Part shown: piece after piece, positions 6,014-12,245 of the stretch
Numbering within the stretch: position 1 is the first letter of the stretch
Layout of the letters: each line of letters starts with the position of its first letter
NCBI GenBank assembly: GCA_029959865.1
Contig: JASCPE010000011.1
Coordinates: forward strand, 1 to 33,823
Source: Microbacteriaceae bacterium PS02070
GTDB lineage: Bacteria; Actinomycetota; Actinomycetes; Actinomycetales; Microbacteriaceae
Reading direction: 5' to 3'
Length of the DNA: 33,823 nt
The notes under the pieces: generated by a model
Seen by the model: only the letters and a program-made list of their open reading frames with translations
What the model was told of the DNA's origin: nothing
Databases searched by the model: none
Translations under genes and position numbers: made by a program

Positions 6014-8047
6014 GTGAGTCCGCGCCCTCGTGTGCGCGTCGCCGTCGTCGACGCCTACGGCACCGTCCTGAACGACTACCGCGATCGCGCGATCGGCAAG
6101 GCCGCGCCGGAGCGCCCGTGGGCGGTCTACCTGGCCGGCGCCGATCGCCGGTTCCGGCTCCTGGCGTTCGACCTCGACGCCCACGGCGACCCCGCGGCCG
6201 CAGCTCGCGACGCCGACGTGCTCGGCGGCCTCCTCCGCGACGTCGGCCTGCCCTACGTGCTCTGCGAGTCGGGGCCAACCGGAGGCCGGCACCTGTGGGT
6301 CGCCCTGGCCGAGTCCGTCGACGCCGAAACCGTCGCCACCCTCGCCCGGCTCACCAAGCACCTGTGCCCCACCCTCGACCTGTCGCCGCTCAGCAACGCC
6401 GTAACCGGCTGTGTGCGGCCCCCAGGAGCGCCCCACCGTGCCGGCGGGCACTCCACAGTCCTCAGCGGCGACGTGGACGCGCTCAGCGCCCCCACGGCCA
6501 CCGCAGCCCAGGTGCGCGCGCTCGTGAGCCTCGTCGCCGGCCTCGTCGACGACACCGAGCCCGCACGGCCCATCGACCCCCGCTCACCGCTCCCGCTCGA
6601 CTCCCACGGCCGCCTGCACCTGGCCGGCCCACGCCGGCAGCTCCCCGCCAACAGCGCCACAGCGCTGCGCGAGACGCCCCTCGACGCCTCAGCGACGCTC
6701 TGGCGCGTCCTGATCGGCGCAGCGGCCGCCAGGTGGCGGCACGCCGACGTCGCCGCCCTCGTCGACACCGAGCCCGGCCTAGAGCACGTCCGCAGCCGCG
6801 TCACGACCCGCGGCCGCGCAGCTCGCCCGCGAGGCGAGCAGGCCGCCGTGCTCGGCCGGCAGTGGGACAAGGCCGTGCGCTACGTCGCCGCGAGTGACCG
6901 CCAGATCGGGGACGATCCCACGTTCGACCGCCGCGCCGACGTCATGGCCGCGCACGTGCGCGACGTGCAGCAGCGCGCCGACGCGGCCGCCGGCCGCTGG
7001 ACCCGCGGAGGCGGCCCAGCCGATCGCCGCATCCTCGACGTCCTGAGCTTCCTCGCCCTGCACGCCCTCAGCGGCTCCGTGGAGGCCGACACCCGCCGCC
7101 TGGCCCTGTCGGCCGGGGTCGGCCGCGAGACAGCCAGAACGGCGCTCCTGCGCCTCGCGGAGGACGGATGGATCGCCCAGACCACGGCCGCCGACGGCAC
7201 CCGCGCCGCTCACTGGACGATCGACCCTCAGAGCGTTCTCCACAGCAACCTGGTTAATGCCCGGTCACAAGCGGACCCACGCCCCCCCGGGGCTGGGGCC
7301 GCTGAGAGAACGACCCTCCTCGCAACGCTGCGCACACGAACGACGGATGCCGCGCACGACCTGTTCACCGCTACTCGCCCTGCGCTCGGTCACCTGGCCG
7401 GGAACCTCTACGCACGGATCGACACCACAGCTCGCACCCTCGACGAACTCTCCCCCACCATCGGCGCCGATCCTCTCCGAACCCGTCGACTCCTCGACCG
7501 CCTCACCTACGCCGGCATCGTCGAGCGCAGCCGCGAAGGATGGCAGCGCGTCGACGCCCACTCCCCCGACGCCGCCGCCGAGCGCGCCGGAGTCGCCGGC
7601 CGACTCGACGCCCGCGCAGACCGCTACCGCGTTGAGCGCGAAGCATGGGCCTGGTGGAAGGCCGAGGAGGCGTGGATGCACGCACCACGTCGACCCGACG
7701 CGCGACGTCGACCGAGCCGCGGTCAACTCTCCCTCGTCCCCGAGGACGGCACCCACGCCTACGGCCCGCACCCGCGCCGAGCCGATGGCCGGCTGGACTA
7801 CGCCGCAGCTCGACGGATCATCATCGAGGAGCGCGAGGGAACAGCCGTGCGCCCCTACGAGCGCGACGCCGACGGAGATCTCCGCTCGAGAACCGTCGTC
7901 GACGAGAGCCCCGCGATCGACACCGCCGAGGGCGAGTGGATCGACCCCGGCTATTGCTCCCACGGAATGACCGTCGGCATCCGGTGCCGGTACTGCGATG
8001 GGCCGGCTGTGAAGCAGCTCGACAGCCCACAGCGCCGAGTCGCGTAG
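6014..8047 (+). CDS. Replication initiator with archaeo-eukaryotic-primase-like domain
   Basis: The protein has 677 residues from the GTG at 6014. The N-terminal domain carries primase/PrimPol-like motifs: the metal-binding FDLD (D53, D55) and SGPTGGRHLWVAL with H93. The central part holds two winged-helix-like segments (RRLALSAGVGRETARTALLRLAEDGW and RTRRLLDRLTYAGIVERSREGW). The C-terminus has a small zinc finger, CSHG followed by CRYC. This plan fits plasmid Rep proteins that prime their own origin. The GTG has no purine-rich site, whereas the frame continues upstream through convincing coding codons (FADGESWILTA) to AAAGGTGGTG with only ATC or ATA codons nearby. The real start may therefore be 22-23 codons earlier. 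It is the only replication gene in the window. Confidence 0.8.
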   Translation: MSPRPRVRVAVVDAYGTVLNDYRDRAIGKAAPERPWAVYLAGADRRFRLLAFDLDAHGDPAAAARDADVLGGLLRDVGLPYVLCESGPTGGRHLWVALAESVDAETVATLARLTKHLCPTLDLSPLSNAVTGCVRPPGAPHRAGGHSTVLSGDVDALSAPTATAAQVRALVSLVAGLVDDTEPARPIDPRSPLPLDSHGRLHLAGPRRQLPANSATALRETPLDASATLWRVLIGAAAARWRHADVAALVDTEPGLEHVRSRVTTRGRAARPRGEQAAVLGRQWDKAVRYVAASDRQIGDDPTFDRRADVMAAHVRDVQQRADAAAGRWTRGGGPADRRILDVLSFLALHALSGSVEADTRRLALSAGVGRETARTALLRLAEDGWIAQTTAADGTRAAHWTIDPQSVLHSNLVNARSQADPRPPGAGAAERTTLLATLRTRTTDAAHDLFTATRPALGHLAGNLYARIDTTARTLDELSPTIGADPLRTRRLLDRLTYAGIVERSREGWQRVDAHSPDAAAERAGVAGRLDARADRYRVEREAWAWWKAEEAWMHAPRRPDARRRPSRGQLSLVPEDGTHAYGPHPRRADGRLDYAAARRIIIEEREGTAVRPYERDADGDLRSRTVVDESPAIDTAEGEWIDPGYCSHGMTVGIRCRYCDGPAVKQLDSPQRRVA

Positions 8048-8114
8048 AGCCGATCCGCTGCGCGGAGGCGAGCCCAGGGGCTCGCTGGTCGAGCCGGCGG
8101 TGCCGGCACTGTCA
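8048..8114. other. Spacer between the replication gene and structured element copy 1
   Basis: GC-rich non-coding stretch. It contains a short hairpin (GCGAGCCC / GGGGCTCGC, about 8069-8084) that could help end the replication transcript, and a GCCGGCGGTGCCGGC imperfect palindrome. I see no gene. Confidence 0.4.
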
Positions 8115-8328
8115 GGGCCTACGGCCCGTTCTTTTGCCGTGAAGCCTTCGGCAGCATACGGTCGTCAACCCTCCACCCAAGCGGCTGCGCCGCCGGCTCC
8201 TCCGAGACTTTCGGCACGCGGTCGCTGCGCTCCCTTATTTCGCGCCGAAACTCTCTCCCCCACCGCCCTACGGGTTGTGCTCCGGGCATCCTCCCTAGCG
8301 GCGGTAAACCGCCTTCACGGCAAAAAAA
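8115..8328 (+). ncRNA. Structured element copy 1, upstream of ardC
   Basis: The element opens with a terminator-like hairpin (GGGCC-TAC-GGCCC followed by GTTCTTTT). A long closing stem then pairs TTTTGCCGTGAAG (8132-8144) with CTTCACGGCAAAA (8313-8325). Inside are a GCCTTCGGC hairpin, a stem pairing CTTTCGGC with GCCGAAA around 8207-8253, and the 3' hairpin GGCGGT-AA-ACCGCC (8300-8313). A second copy lies at 10482-10659 with the same closing stem, while the 3' hairpin keeps its pairing with different bases, which is compensatory change. It could be a structured 5' leader RNA or a single-stranded-DNA promoter used during conjugation. I cannot match it to a named RNA class. Confidence 0.6.
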
Positions 8329-8346
8329 CGTGGAGGGGATGAGCAG

Positions 8347-8364
8347 GGAAATAACCCTATTACC
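8347..8364. promoter_or_regulatory. AATA-N4-TATT operator upstream of ardC
   Basis: The site is GGAAATA-ACCC-TATTACC, an imperfect inverted repeat 20 bases before the ardC ATG. It belongs to a family of near-identical sites at 9267, 10267, 10942, 11412/11430, 11713 and 12199, mostly between genes of this block. Confidence 0.6.
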
Positions 8365-8383
8365 GGCACGGAAGGTTCCGAAC

Positions 8384-9265
8384 ATGGCACGCAACGTCAA
8401 GACCACCAAGACCCCCGAGCAGCGTCGCGCCGAGGCCGAGGAGCTGCAAGCCACGATCGCGGAGCAGGTCGAGGCGCTGCGCGAGTCGGAGGCGTGGGCG
8501 CGGTTCCTCGACTTCACGAAGGCATTCCACCGCTACAGCATCAACAACCTGTTGTTGATCTTCGGCCAGTGCCCCGAGGCGTCCCACGTCGCCGGTTACC
8601 GGACGTGGCAGAAGCTCAACCGCCAGGTCCGCAAGGGTGAGCGTGGAATCCGCATCTTCGGCGGCCGCGACGTGCGCGAGACGGTCGAGAACCCCAAGAC
8701 CGGCGAGGACGAGGAGCAGCGCCGAACGCTGTTCTTCCCGGTGTCCGTGTTCGACATGGGACAGACCGACCTCATCGACCCCGAGGCGGGCGACCCGACC
8801 GACATCGCGCGGCCGCTGACCGGAGACGACCCCGCGGGCATCTTCGACGCCGTGGCCGACTACCTCACCGGCAAGGGCTGGACCGTCGAGCGTGAGAGCA
8901 TCCCCGGAGGCGCACACGGCTACACCGACCCCGAGGGCCGCCGGGTCGTGCTCGATTCCGACCTCTCCCCCGCCCAGGCCGCAAAGACCGGACTTCACGA
9001 GGCCGCGCACGTCATCCTGCACGCCGAGGAAGATCACGCCGAATACGTCGAGCACCGCGGCACCAAGGAAACCGAGGCCGAGAGCGTCGCCTACGTCGTC
9101 GCCGGGATTCTCGGACTCGACACCAGCGCCTACAGCGTCGGCTACGTCGCCGGGTGGAGCAACTGCGACGCCGAGACGATCAAGGCCACCGCGGCAAACG
9201 TGCTGCGCGCAGCTCACGCCCTGGCCGACGCGCTCACCGAGCAGCCCGAGACCGTCGCCGCCTGA
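8384..9265 (+). CDS. ardC: ArdC-like antirestriction protein with metallopeptidase motif
   Basis: The protein has 293 residues from the ATG at 8384, with GGAAGG upstream; in-frame ATGs at 8330-8339 would place the operator inside the gene. The N-terminal half matches the ArdC single-stranded-DNA-binding domain (FLDFTKAFHRYSINNLLLI, GYRTWQKLNRQVRKGERGIRI). The C-terminal half is a zinc-peptidase-like domain with HEAAHVILH (H205, E206, H209) and a downstream acidic ETEAESVAYVV helix. ArdC proteins protect incoming plasmid DNA from restriction and are typical of conjugative leading regions. The gene follows the first copy of the structured element and one operator, so early expression on entry is a plausible inference. 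Confidence 0.85.
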   Translation: MARNVKTTKTPEQRRAEAEELQATIAEQVEALRESEAWARFLDFTKAFHRYSINNLLLIFGQCPEASHVAGYRTWQKLNRQVRKGERGIRIFGGRDVRETVENPKTGEDEEQRRTLFFPVSVFDMGQTDLIDPEAGDPTDIARPLTGDDPAGIFDAVADYLTGKGWTVERESIPGGAHGYTDPEGRRVVLDSDLSPAQAAKTGLHEAAHVILHAEEDHAEYVEHRGTKETEAESVAYVVAGILGLDTSAYSVGYVAGWSNCDAETIKATAANVLRAAHALADALTEQPETVAA

Positions 9266-9266
9266 G

Positions 9267-9286
9267 CGGCAATAACTCTATTGCCG
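9267..9286. promoter_or_regulatory. Perfect operator copy CGGCAATA-N4-TATTGCCG
   Basis: This is the best copy of the recurrent site: arms CGGCAATA and TATTGCCG are exact inverse complements around ACTC. It lies immediately after the ardC stop and 26 bases before the next ATG, where it could act as an operator for that gene. Confidence 0.65.
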
Positions 9287-9312
9287 TCAAGACCGTTAAA
9301 GGAGAAGGAACG

Positions 9313-9936
9313 ATGACCGCGGAAACCCTGTTCGACCTGGCCGAGTTCGAGCGCGAGACCGTCGCCGCGACCGCATGGGACGGCGCGCCCCTGGCCTACA
9401 CGACGAGCTACTACAGCCCCGCCGAGTTGGATGCAGCATTCGACCGCTACCGCGCCGAGTTCGGCGGCTTCGGATGCATCCCCCGCTCCCACATGTGGCA
9501 CCGCAACAGCTACAACCAGGGCAAGCGCGCAGCGACCGACGACGGCCACGAGCTGCACATGTTCTACGCCGACGCCTGGTGCAAAGAAGCCGACCACGAC
9601 CACAGCGCCGACCCGCTCCCCGGCGGCGGCCGCTATCAGGCCGTGTGCCCCGGCTGCGCCTGGCACATCATCACCGAGCGCGAGAACGACGCCGTAGAGG
9701 CGTGGCACGACCACGCCCTGCCCGGCTGGCGATCACTGCCGATCATGCCCCGCCCCGCCGCTGCGGCCACCGACGAGAAGAAGGCGCGAGCCGCCGCCGC
9801 CAAATGGTGCGCGGCCAACTACCCCGCCGAGTGGCAGCGCCCCGGCTCCCCCGTCCGCACCATCCGAGGGCCGCACGGCGGCCGACACGTCGAATCCCGA
9901 TCCCCCTTCGGCGGCTACGACCTCGCCGCCGACTGA
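9313..9936 (+). CDS. DUF6349 family protein
   Basis: The protein has 207 residues from an ATG preceded by AAAGGAGAAGGAACG. It has the features of the DUF6349 proteins of actinobacterial plasmids and phages: FGGFGCIPRSHMWHR, a histidine-rich HELHMFYADAW segment, and a CPGCAWH motif that could bind zinc together with the earlier C and H residues. The C-terminus is basic and Gly/Arg-rich (RTIRGPHGGRH). The function is not known; zinc-binding and nucleic-acid contact are possible. It lies between two copies of the AATA-N4-TATT operator, downstream of ardC, as part of the putative leading region. Confidence 0.75.
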   Translation: MTAETLFDLAEFERETVAATAWDGAPLAYTTSYYSPAELDAAFDRYRAEFGGFGCIPRSHMWHRNSYNQGKRAATDDGHELHMFYADAWCKEADHDHSADPLPGGGRYQAVCPGCAWHIITERENDAVEAWHDHALPGWRSLPIMPRPAAAATDEKKARAAAAKWCAANYPAEWQRPGSPVRTIRGPHGGRHVESRSPFGGYDLAAD

Positions 9937-9963
9937 CCCCCCCCACCAGACAGGAGAACCAGC

Positions 9964-10275
9964 ATGGACACCCTCACAGAATCAGACGTCGCCGCCCTCC
10001 TCGACGACCTCGCGCAGCTCCTCCCCTTCCCCACGACGATCTACACCGACATGGGCGCGGATAGCTGGGCTCCACAGCTCTACTTCGGCCCCGTCGACCC
10101 ATCATCAGACCTCGCCGCACACCGCGCCGGGATCGACGCCGACACCGTGCGCCCGGTGTGGTGGATCGACCTCGACGGCGGAACGCGAACGATCCTCCTC
10201 GACGAGGTAACCCCCGACGACGTGTGCAACGTCGCCGCCCGAATCGCGCAGCTCTACCCCGAACACCGGCAATAA
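9964..10275 (+). CDS. Small acidic protein, unknown function
   Basis: The protein has 103 residues from an ATG with ACAGGAGAA upstream, 27 bases after the DUF6349 gene. It is acidic, with a predicted N-terminal helix (TESDVAALLDDLAQLL), a central WWIDLDGGTRTILLDEV strand pair, and a C-terminal helix (DDVCNVAARIAQLY). I do not recognise a family; size and charge would suit a DNA mimic or partner of the neighbouring protein, but nothing shows this. Its stop codon lies inside the next operator copy. Confidence 0.7.
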   Translation: MDTLTESDVAALLDDLAQLLPFPTTIYTDMGADSWAPQLYFGPVDPSSDLAAHRAGIDADTVRPVWWIDLDGGTRTILLDEVTPDDVCNVAARIAQLYPEHRQ

Positions 10276-10286
10276 CTCCAATACCG
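10267..10286. promoter_or_regulatory. Degenerate operator copy
   Basis: The left half CGGCAATA-ACTC is identical to the site at 9267; the right half CAATACCG keeps five of eight expected bases. It contains the stop codon of the preceding gene. A further isolated half-site GCAATA lies at 10311. Confidence 0.4.
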
Positions 10287-10481
10287 TTCCGAGTGGCCCC
10301 GCAATAGGGTTGGTGGCGTCGGCGGCACAGTCCGCGCCCCCAGCGAGACACGCAGCCCCGGCACCCGCTCCCCGCCGTCACGTCGCCCCCAGACCGCGCG
10401 GCGGGGAGCCTCTACAGCGGCCGACGCCGGACGGAGCCAGCGCCGGCTAACGGACGGCCGGACGGAGCCGGCCGACTGCAA
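10287..10481. other. Non-coding spacer with a 13-bp direct repeat
   Basis: This is a GC-rich spacer without a convincing gene. It has a direct repeat GCCGGACGGAGCC at 10426-10438 and 10457-10469 (31 bp apart), in a run of GCCGG-type inverted repeats just before the second structured element. It may be an extension of that element or a terminator for the preceding gene. Confidence 0.4.
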
Positions 10482-10659
10482 GGGCCTTACGGCCCGTTCT
10501 TTTGCCGTGAAGCCTTCGGCAGCGTACGGTCGGCCAACCTGCGCGCTAGTGCTTTCGCGGCATATCCTCCCTCGCTGCGCTCAGTCCGGTATTCCACGGT
10601 CACTAGCACTCCGGCCGCCCTCCCTAGCGGCGAATGAATTCGCCTTCACGGCAAAAAAA
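10482..10659 (+). ncRNA. Structured element copy 2, upstream of nrdH
   Basis: This has the same plan as 8115-8328. It begins with hairpin GGGCC-TTAC-GGCCC and GTTCTTTT. The closing stem pairs TTTTGCCGTGAAG (10500-10512) with CTTCACGGCAAAA (10644-10656). Inside are the identical GCCTTCGGCAGC segment, an inner stem CTAGTG/CACTAG at the place where copy 1 pairs different bases, a shared CGCTGCGCTC, and the 3' hairpin GGCGAAT-GA-ATTCGCC (10629-10644) replacing GGCGGT-AA-ACCGCC. Conservation of pairing with changed bases supports a selected structure. The nrdH start lies 22 bases after it, behind GGGAGGA. Confidence 0.6.
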
Positions 10660-10681
10660 CGAGGGGTGGGAGGATTACCAA

Positions 10682-10930
10682 ATGGAAGCGTTAACCGTCT
10701 ACACGACCGGCCCGCAGTGTGGGAAGTGCCGCATGACGAAGATGATGCTCGACAGTAAGGGCGTCCCCTACGTCGAGGTGAACATCACCGAGAACCCCGA
10801 CGCGCGCGAGTACGTCACCGAGGAGCTGGGCTACACCGTGGCCCCCGTTGTCGTCGTCGACGATGACGATCACTGGTGCGACCTCCGACCCGACCACATC
10901 GAGCGGGTAGCCGCTCACTTTGCCGCCTGA
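10682..10930 (+). CDS. nrdH: NrdH-type glutaredoxin-like redoxin
   Basis: The protein has 82 residues from the ATG at 10682, chosen for the GGGAGGA site; a longer in-frame start lies inside the structured element. It is a thioredoxin-fold redoxin with the active site C13-G-K-C16 near the N-terminus, the TVAPVVVVDD segment carrying the cis-proline, and the usual size for NrdH. NrdH donates electrons to class Ib ribonucleotide reductase. Phages and plasmids carry such genes to support deoxynucleotide supply. No reductase genes are nearby, so it would serve the host enzyme. The second structured element precedes it. Confidence 0.85.
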   Translation: MEALTVYTTGPQCGKCRMTKMMLDSKGVPYVEVNITENPDAREYVTEELGYTVAPVVVVDDDDHWCDLRPDHIERVAAHFAA

Positions 10931-10938
10931 GAACAGTA

Positions 10939-10974
10939 GTAAATAACTCTATTACCGCTTATACTGGTAATACC
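10939..10974. promoter_or_regulatory. Operator copy plus GGTAATACC half-site
   Basis: AAATA-ACTC-TATTACCG (core 10942-10953) is followed by GGTAATACC at 10966-10974 and then the ribosome-binding site of the next gene. The same layout, CTATTA-CG then GTAATACC then AAGGAG, recurs before the ssb gene. Confidence 0.6.
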
Positions 10975-10990
10975 TACCCAAGGAGGAACC

Positions 10991-11407
10991 ATGAACGCTC
11001 GCAACCTGACCCCGTATGACCGAGGCACCCGCCTAGAGCCGCAGCTCTGGCCGCTCGGGGATGACCCCGACAGCTACGGCCAGGTCGACTTCGACAACGA
11101 CGAATCGGCAACCGTGCTGACGGCCTACGTCGAGCGCGAGGGCGACGGCTACGCGATGCACGTCGCAGGGATGGCCGAGCCGCTGAGCCTGGTCGTCGAC
11201 GGCGGCGGGCGCGTCGTCCCGGTCGACGCTGAGCTGTGCGCGGGGATCGACGAGCTGCTGGACATGGCCCGTCGAGGCCGCGAGGACTTCGAGCACCAGG
11301 CGAGCTACGGCGACTACACCGCCGAGGATCGCGCGGCCGCCGATCGCCGTTGGCTGCTGGCCCAGAAAGTGGCCGAGCTGCTGCGCGGAGAAGCCGAGAA
11401 GGCTTGA
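10991..11407 (+). CDS. Hypothetical protein
   Basis: The protein has 138 residues from an ATG with a strong AAGGAGGA site. It is acidic, with strands in the first half (SATVLTAYVEREGDGYAMHVAG, LSLVVDGGGRVVPVD) and a long charged helix in the second (ELLDMARRGREDFEHQ, DRAAADRRWLLAQKVAELL). I recognise no family. It stands as its own unit between two operator clusters, so its expression probably follows that regulon. Confidence 0.75.
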   Translation: MNARNLTPYDRGTRLEPQLWPLGDDPDSYGQVDFDNDESATVLTAYVEREGDGYAMHVAGMAEPLSLVVDGGGRVVPVDAELCAGIDELLDMARRGREDFEHQASYGDYTAEDRAAADRRWLLAQKVAELLRGEAEKA

Positions 11408-11408
11408 C

Positions 11409-11444
11409 GCTAATAGAGTCATTTACTACAATAGAGTTATTAAC
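11409..11444. promoter_or_regulatory. Tandem pair of AATA-N4-TATT operators
   Basis: AATA-GAGT-CATT (core 11412-11423) and AATA-GAGT-TATT (core 11430-11441) have starts 18 bp apart. The spacer GAGT is the inverse complement of the ACTC found in several other copies, so these sites are inverted relative to them. They end 12-13 bases before the ATG at 11457, over the likely promoter. Confidence 0.6.
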
Positions 11445-11456
11445 AAGGAGGACCGC

Positions 11457-11714
11457 ATGACCACTCAGACCATCACCGTTACCCGGCTTGCCGATCTGCG
11501 ATTCGGTGACCGCATCAAGAGCTGGGACGGTCGACCCTACAACCCGCCCCGTCGCGTTGTGTCCGAGCTGGGAACGATTACCGCCGGTTCGCCCGTGCAG
11601 GGCGTCCGCTTGCAGAACCCCAACCCGACGAGCCCTGTCGAGCTGGTGTTGTACCCGTCGCAGATGGACGGCCGCAGATTGGAGGTTGAGCGCGAGACAT
11701 TCGATCCGGCATAA
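11457..11714 (+). CDS. Hypothetical small basic protein
   Basis: The protein has 85 residues from an ATG preceded by AAGGAGGA. It looks like a small beta-rich fold (TITVTRLADLRFGDRIKSWDG, RRVVSELGTITAGSPVQGVRLQN, PVELVLYPSQ), a pattern seen in small SH3-like or Sm-like domains. I do not recognise the family. It precedes ssb and has the same operator upstream and at its stop codon, which again overlaps the next operator copy. Confidence 0.7.
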   Translation: MTTQTITVTRLADLRFGDRIKSWDGRPYNPPRRVVSELGTITAGSPVQGVRLQNPNPTSPVELVLYPSQMDGRRLEVERETFDPA

Positions 11715-11728
11715 TAACACTATTAGCG
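11711..11728. promoter_or_regulatory. AATA-N4-TATT operator upstream of ssb
   Basis: The core AATA-ACAC-TATT is at 11713-11724 and includes the stop codon of the preceding gene. A GTAATACCG half-site follows at 11738-11746, the same arrangement as upstream of 10991. Confidence 0.55.
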
Positions 11729-11764
11729 GCAACACCTGTAATACCGACCGAAGGAGAAGAACCC

Positions 11765-12148
11765 ATGAGCTACATCACCCGCACCGGCAACCTGGCCGCG
11801 ACGCCCACCCTCCGCGAGGGGGATAACGGCCCGTACACCTACGCCCGCGTCCTCGTCAGCGACCGCATCCGCCAGGAGGACAACAGCTACACCGACGGCC
11901 CCACCGTGGCCTACGACGTCGCCGTGAGTGGCAACCAGGCCGTGAACCTCGTCGAGGTCGCGGAGGAGTCGGGCAACGTCCGAGTGACGTTCTCGGGTCG
12001 CTACCGCGTCACCGAGTACAAGGGGGAGCAGGGCACCCGCTTGCAGCACGAGGTCCGAGCCGATGAGGTCGCGGTGAGCCTGCGCGGGCAGAGCGTCCGC
12101 GTCGTTGGCAAGCCCGCATCCGATCAGGGCGACGACACCCCGTTCTGA
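11765..12148 (+). CDS. ssb: Single-stranded DNA-binding protein
   Basis: The protein has 127 residues from an ATG with AAGGAGAAG upstream. It begins like an SSB OB-fold (YITRTGNLAATPTLREGDNGPYTYARV), continues with YDVAVSGNQAVNLVEV and VRVTFSGRYRVTEYKG, and ends in DDTPF, close to the acidic DDIPF tail that recruits replication and repair proteins. It is shorter than chromosomal SSB, with little linker. Plasmid SSBs coat incoming single strands during conjugation. It is transcribed toward the candidate oriT, as expected for leading-region genes, and is followed by a strong terminator. Confidence 0.9.
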   Translation: MSYITRTGNLAATPTLREGDNGPYTYARVLVSDRIRQEDNSYTDGPTVAYDVAVSGNQAVNLVEVAEESGNVRVTFSGRYRVTEYKGEQGTRLQHEVRADEVAVSLRGQSVRVVGKPASDQGDDTPF

Positions 12149-12157
12149 TCGTCGACC

Positions 12158-12180
12158 GAGGGGGCGCGCTGCGCCCCCTC
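12158..12180 (+). terminator. Intrinsic terminator after ssb
   Basis: A perfect 10-bp stem GAGGGGGCGC / GCGCCCCCTC with a GCT loop begins 9 bases after the ssb stop and is followed by TCTCATT. It separates ssb from the partition operon. Confidence 0.8.
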
Positions 12181-12198
12181 TCTCATTCCGTCAACACC

Positions 12199-12217
12199 GG
12201 CAATAGACGTATTAGAG
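12199..12217. promoter_or_regulatory. Operator copy upstream of parA
   Basis: GGCAATA-GACG-TATTAG lies 29-47 bases before the parA start. Its left half CGGCAATA matches the perfect site at 9267. It places the partition operon within the same regulon or gives it its own autoregulatory site. Confidence 0.55.
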
Positions 12218-12245
12218 TTGTTCCCGTCAACGGAGGTATTTTCTT

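Noticed and set aside
7265..7963. 232-codon minus-strand frame inside the replication gene
   Set aside because: It is antisense to the winged-helix part of the initiator and shows no recognisable domain.
8100..8342. 80-codon plus-strand open frame across structured element copy 1
   Set aside because: The conserved parts of the two copies differ by indels and the frame is not preserved in copy 2; hairpin pairing explains the conservation better.
10311..10324. GCAATAGGGTTGG as a further operator copy
   Set aside because: Only the left half-site is present; the right half does not match the AATA-N4-TATT pattern.
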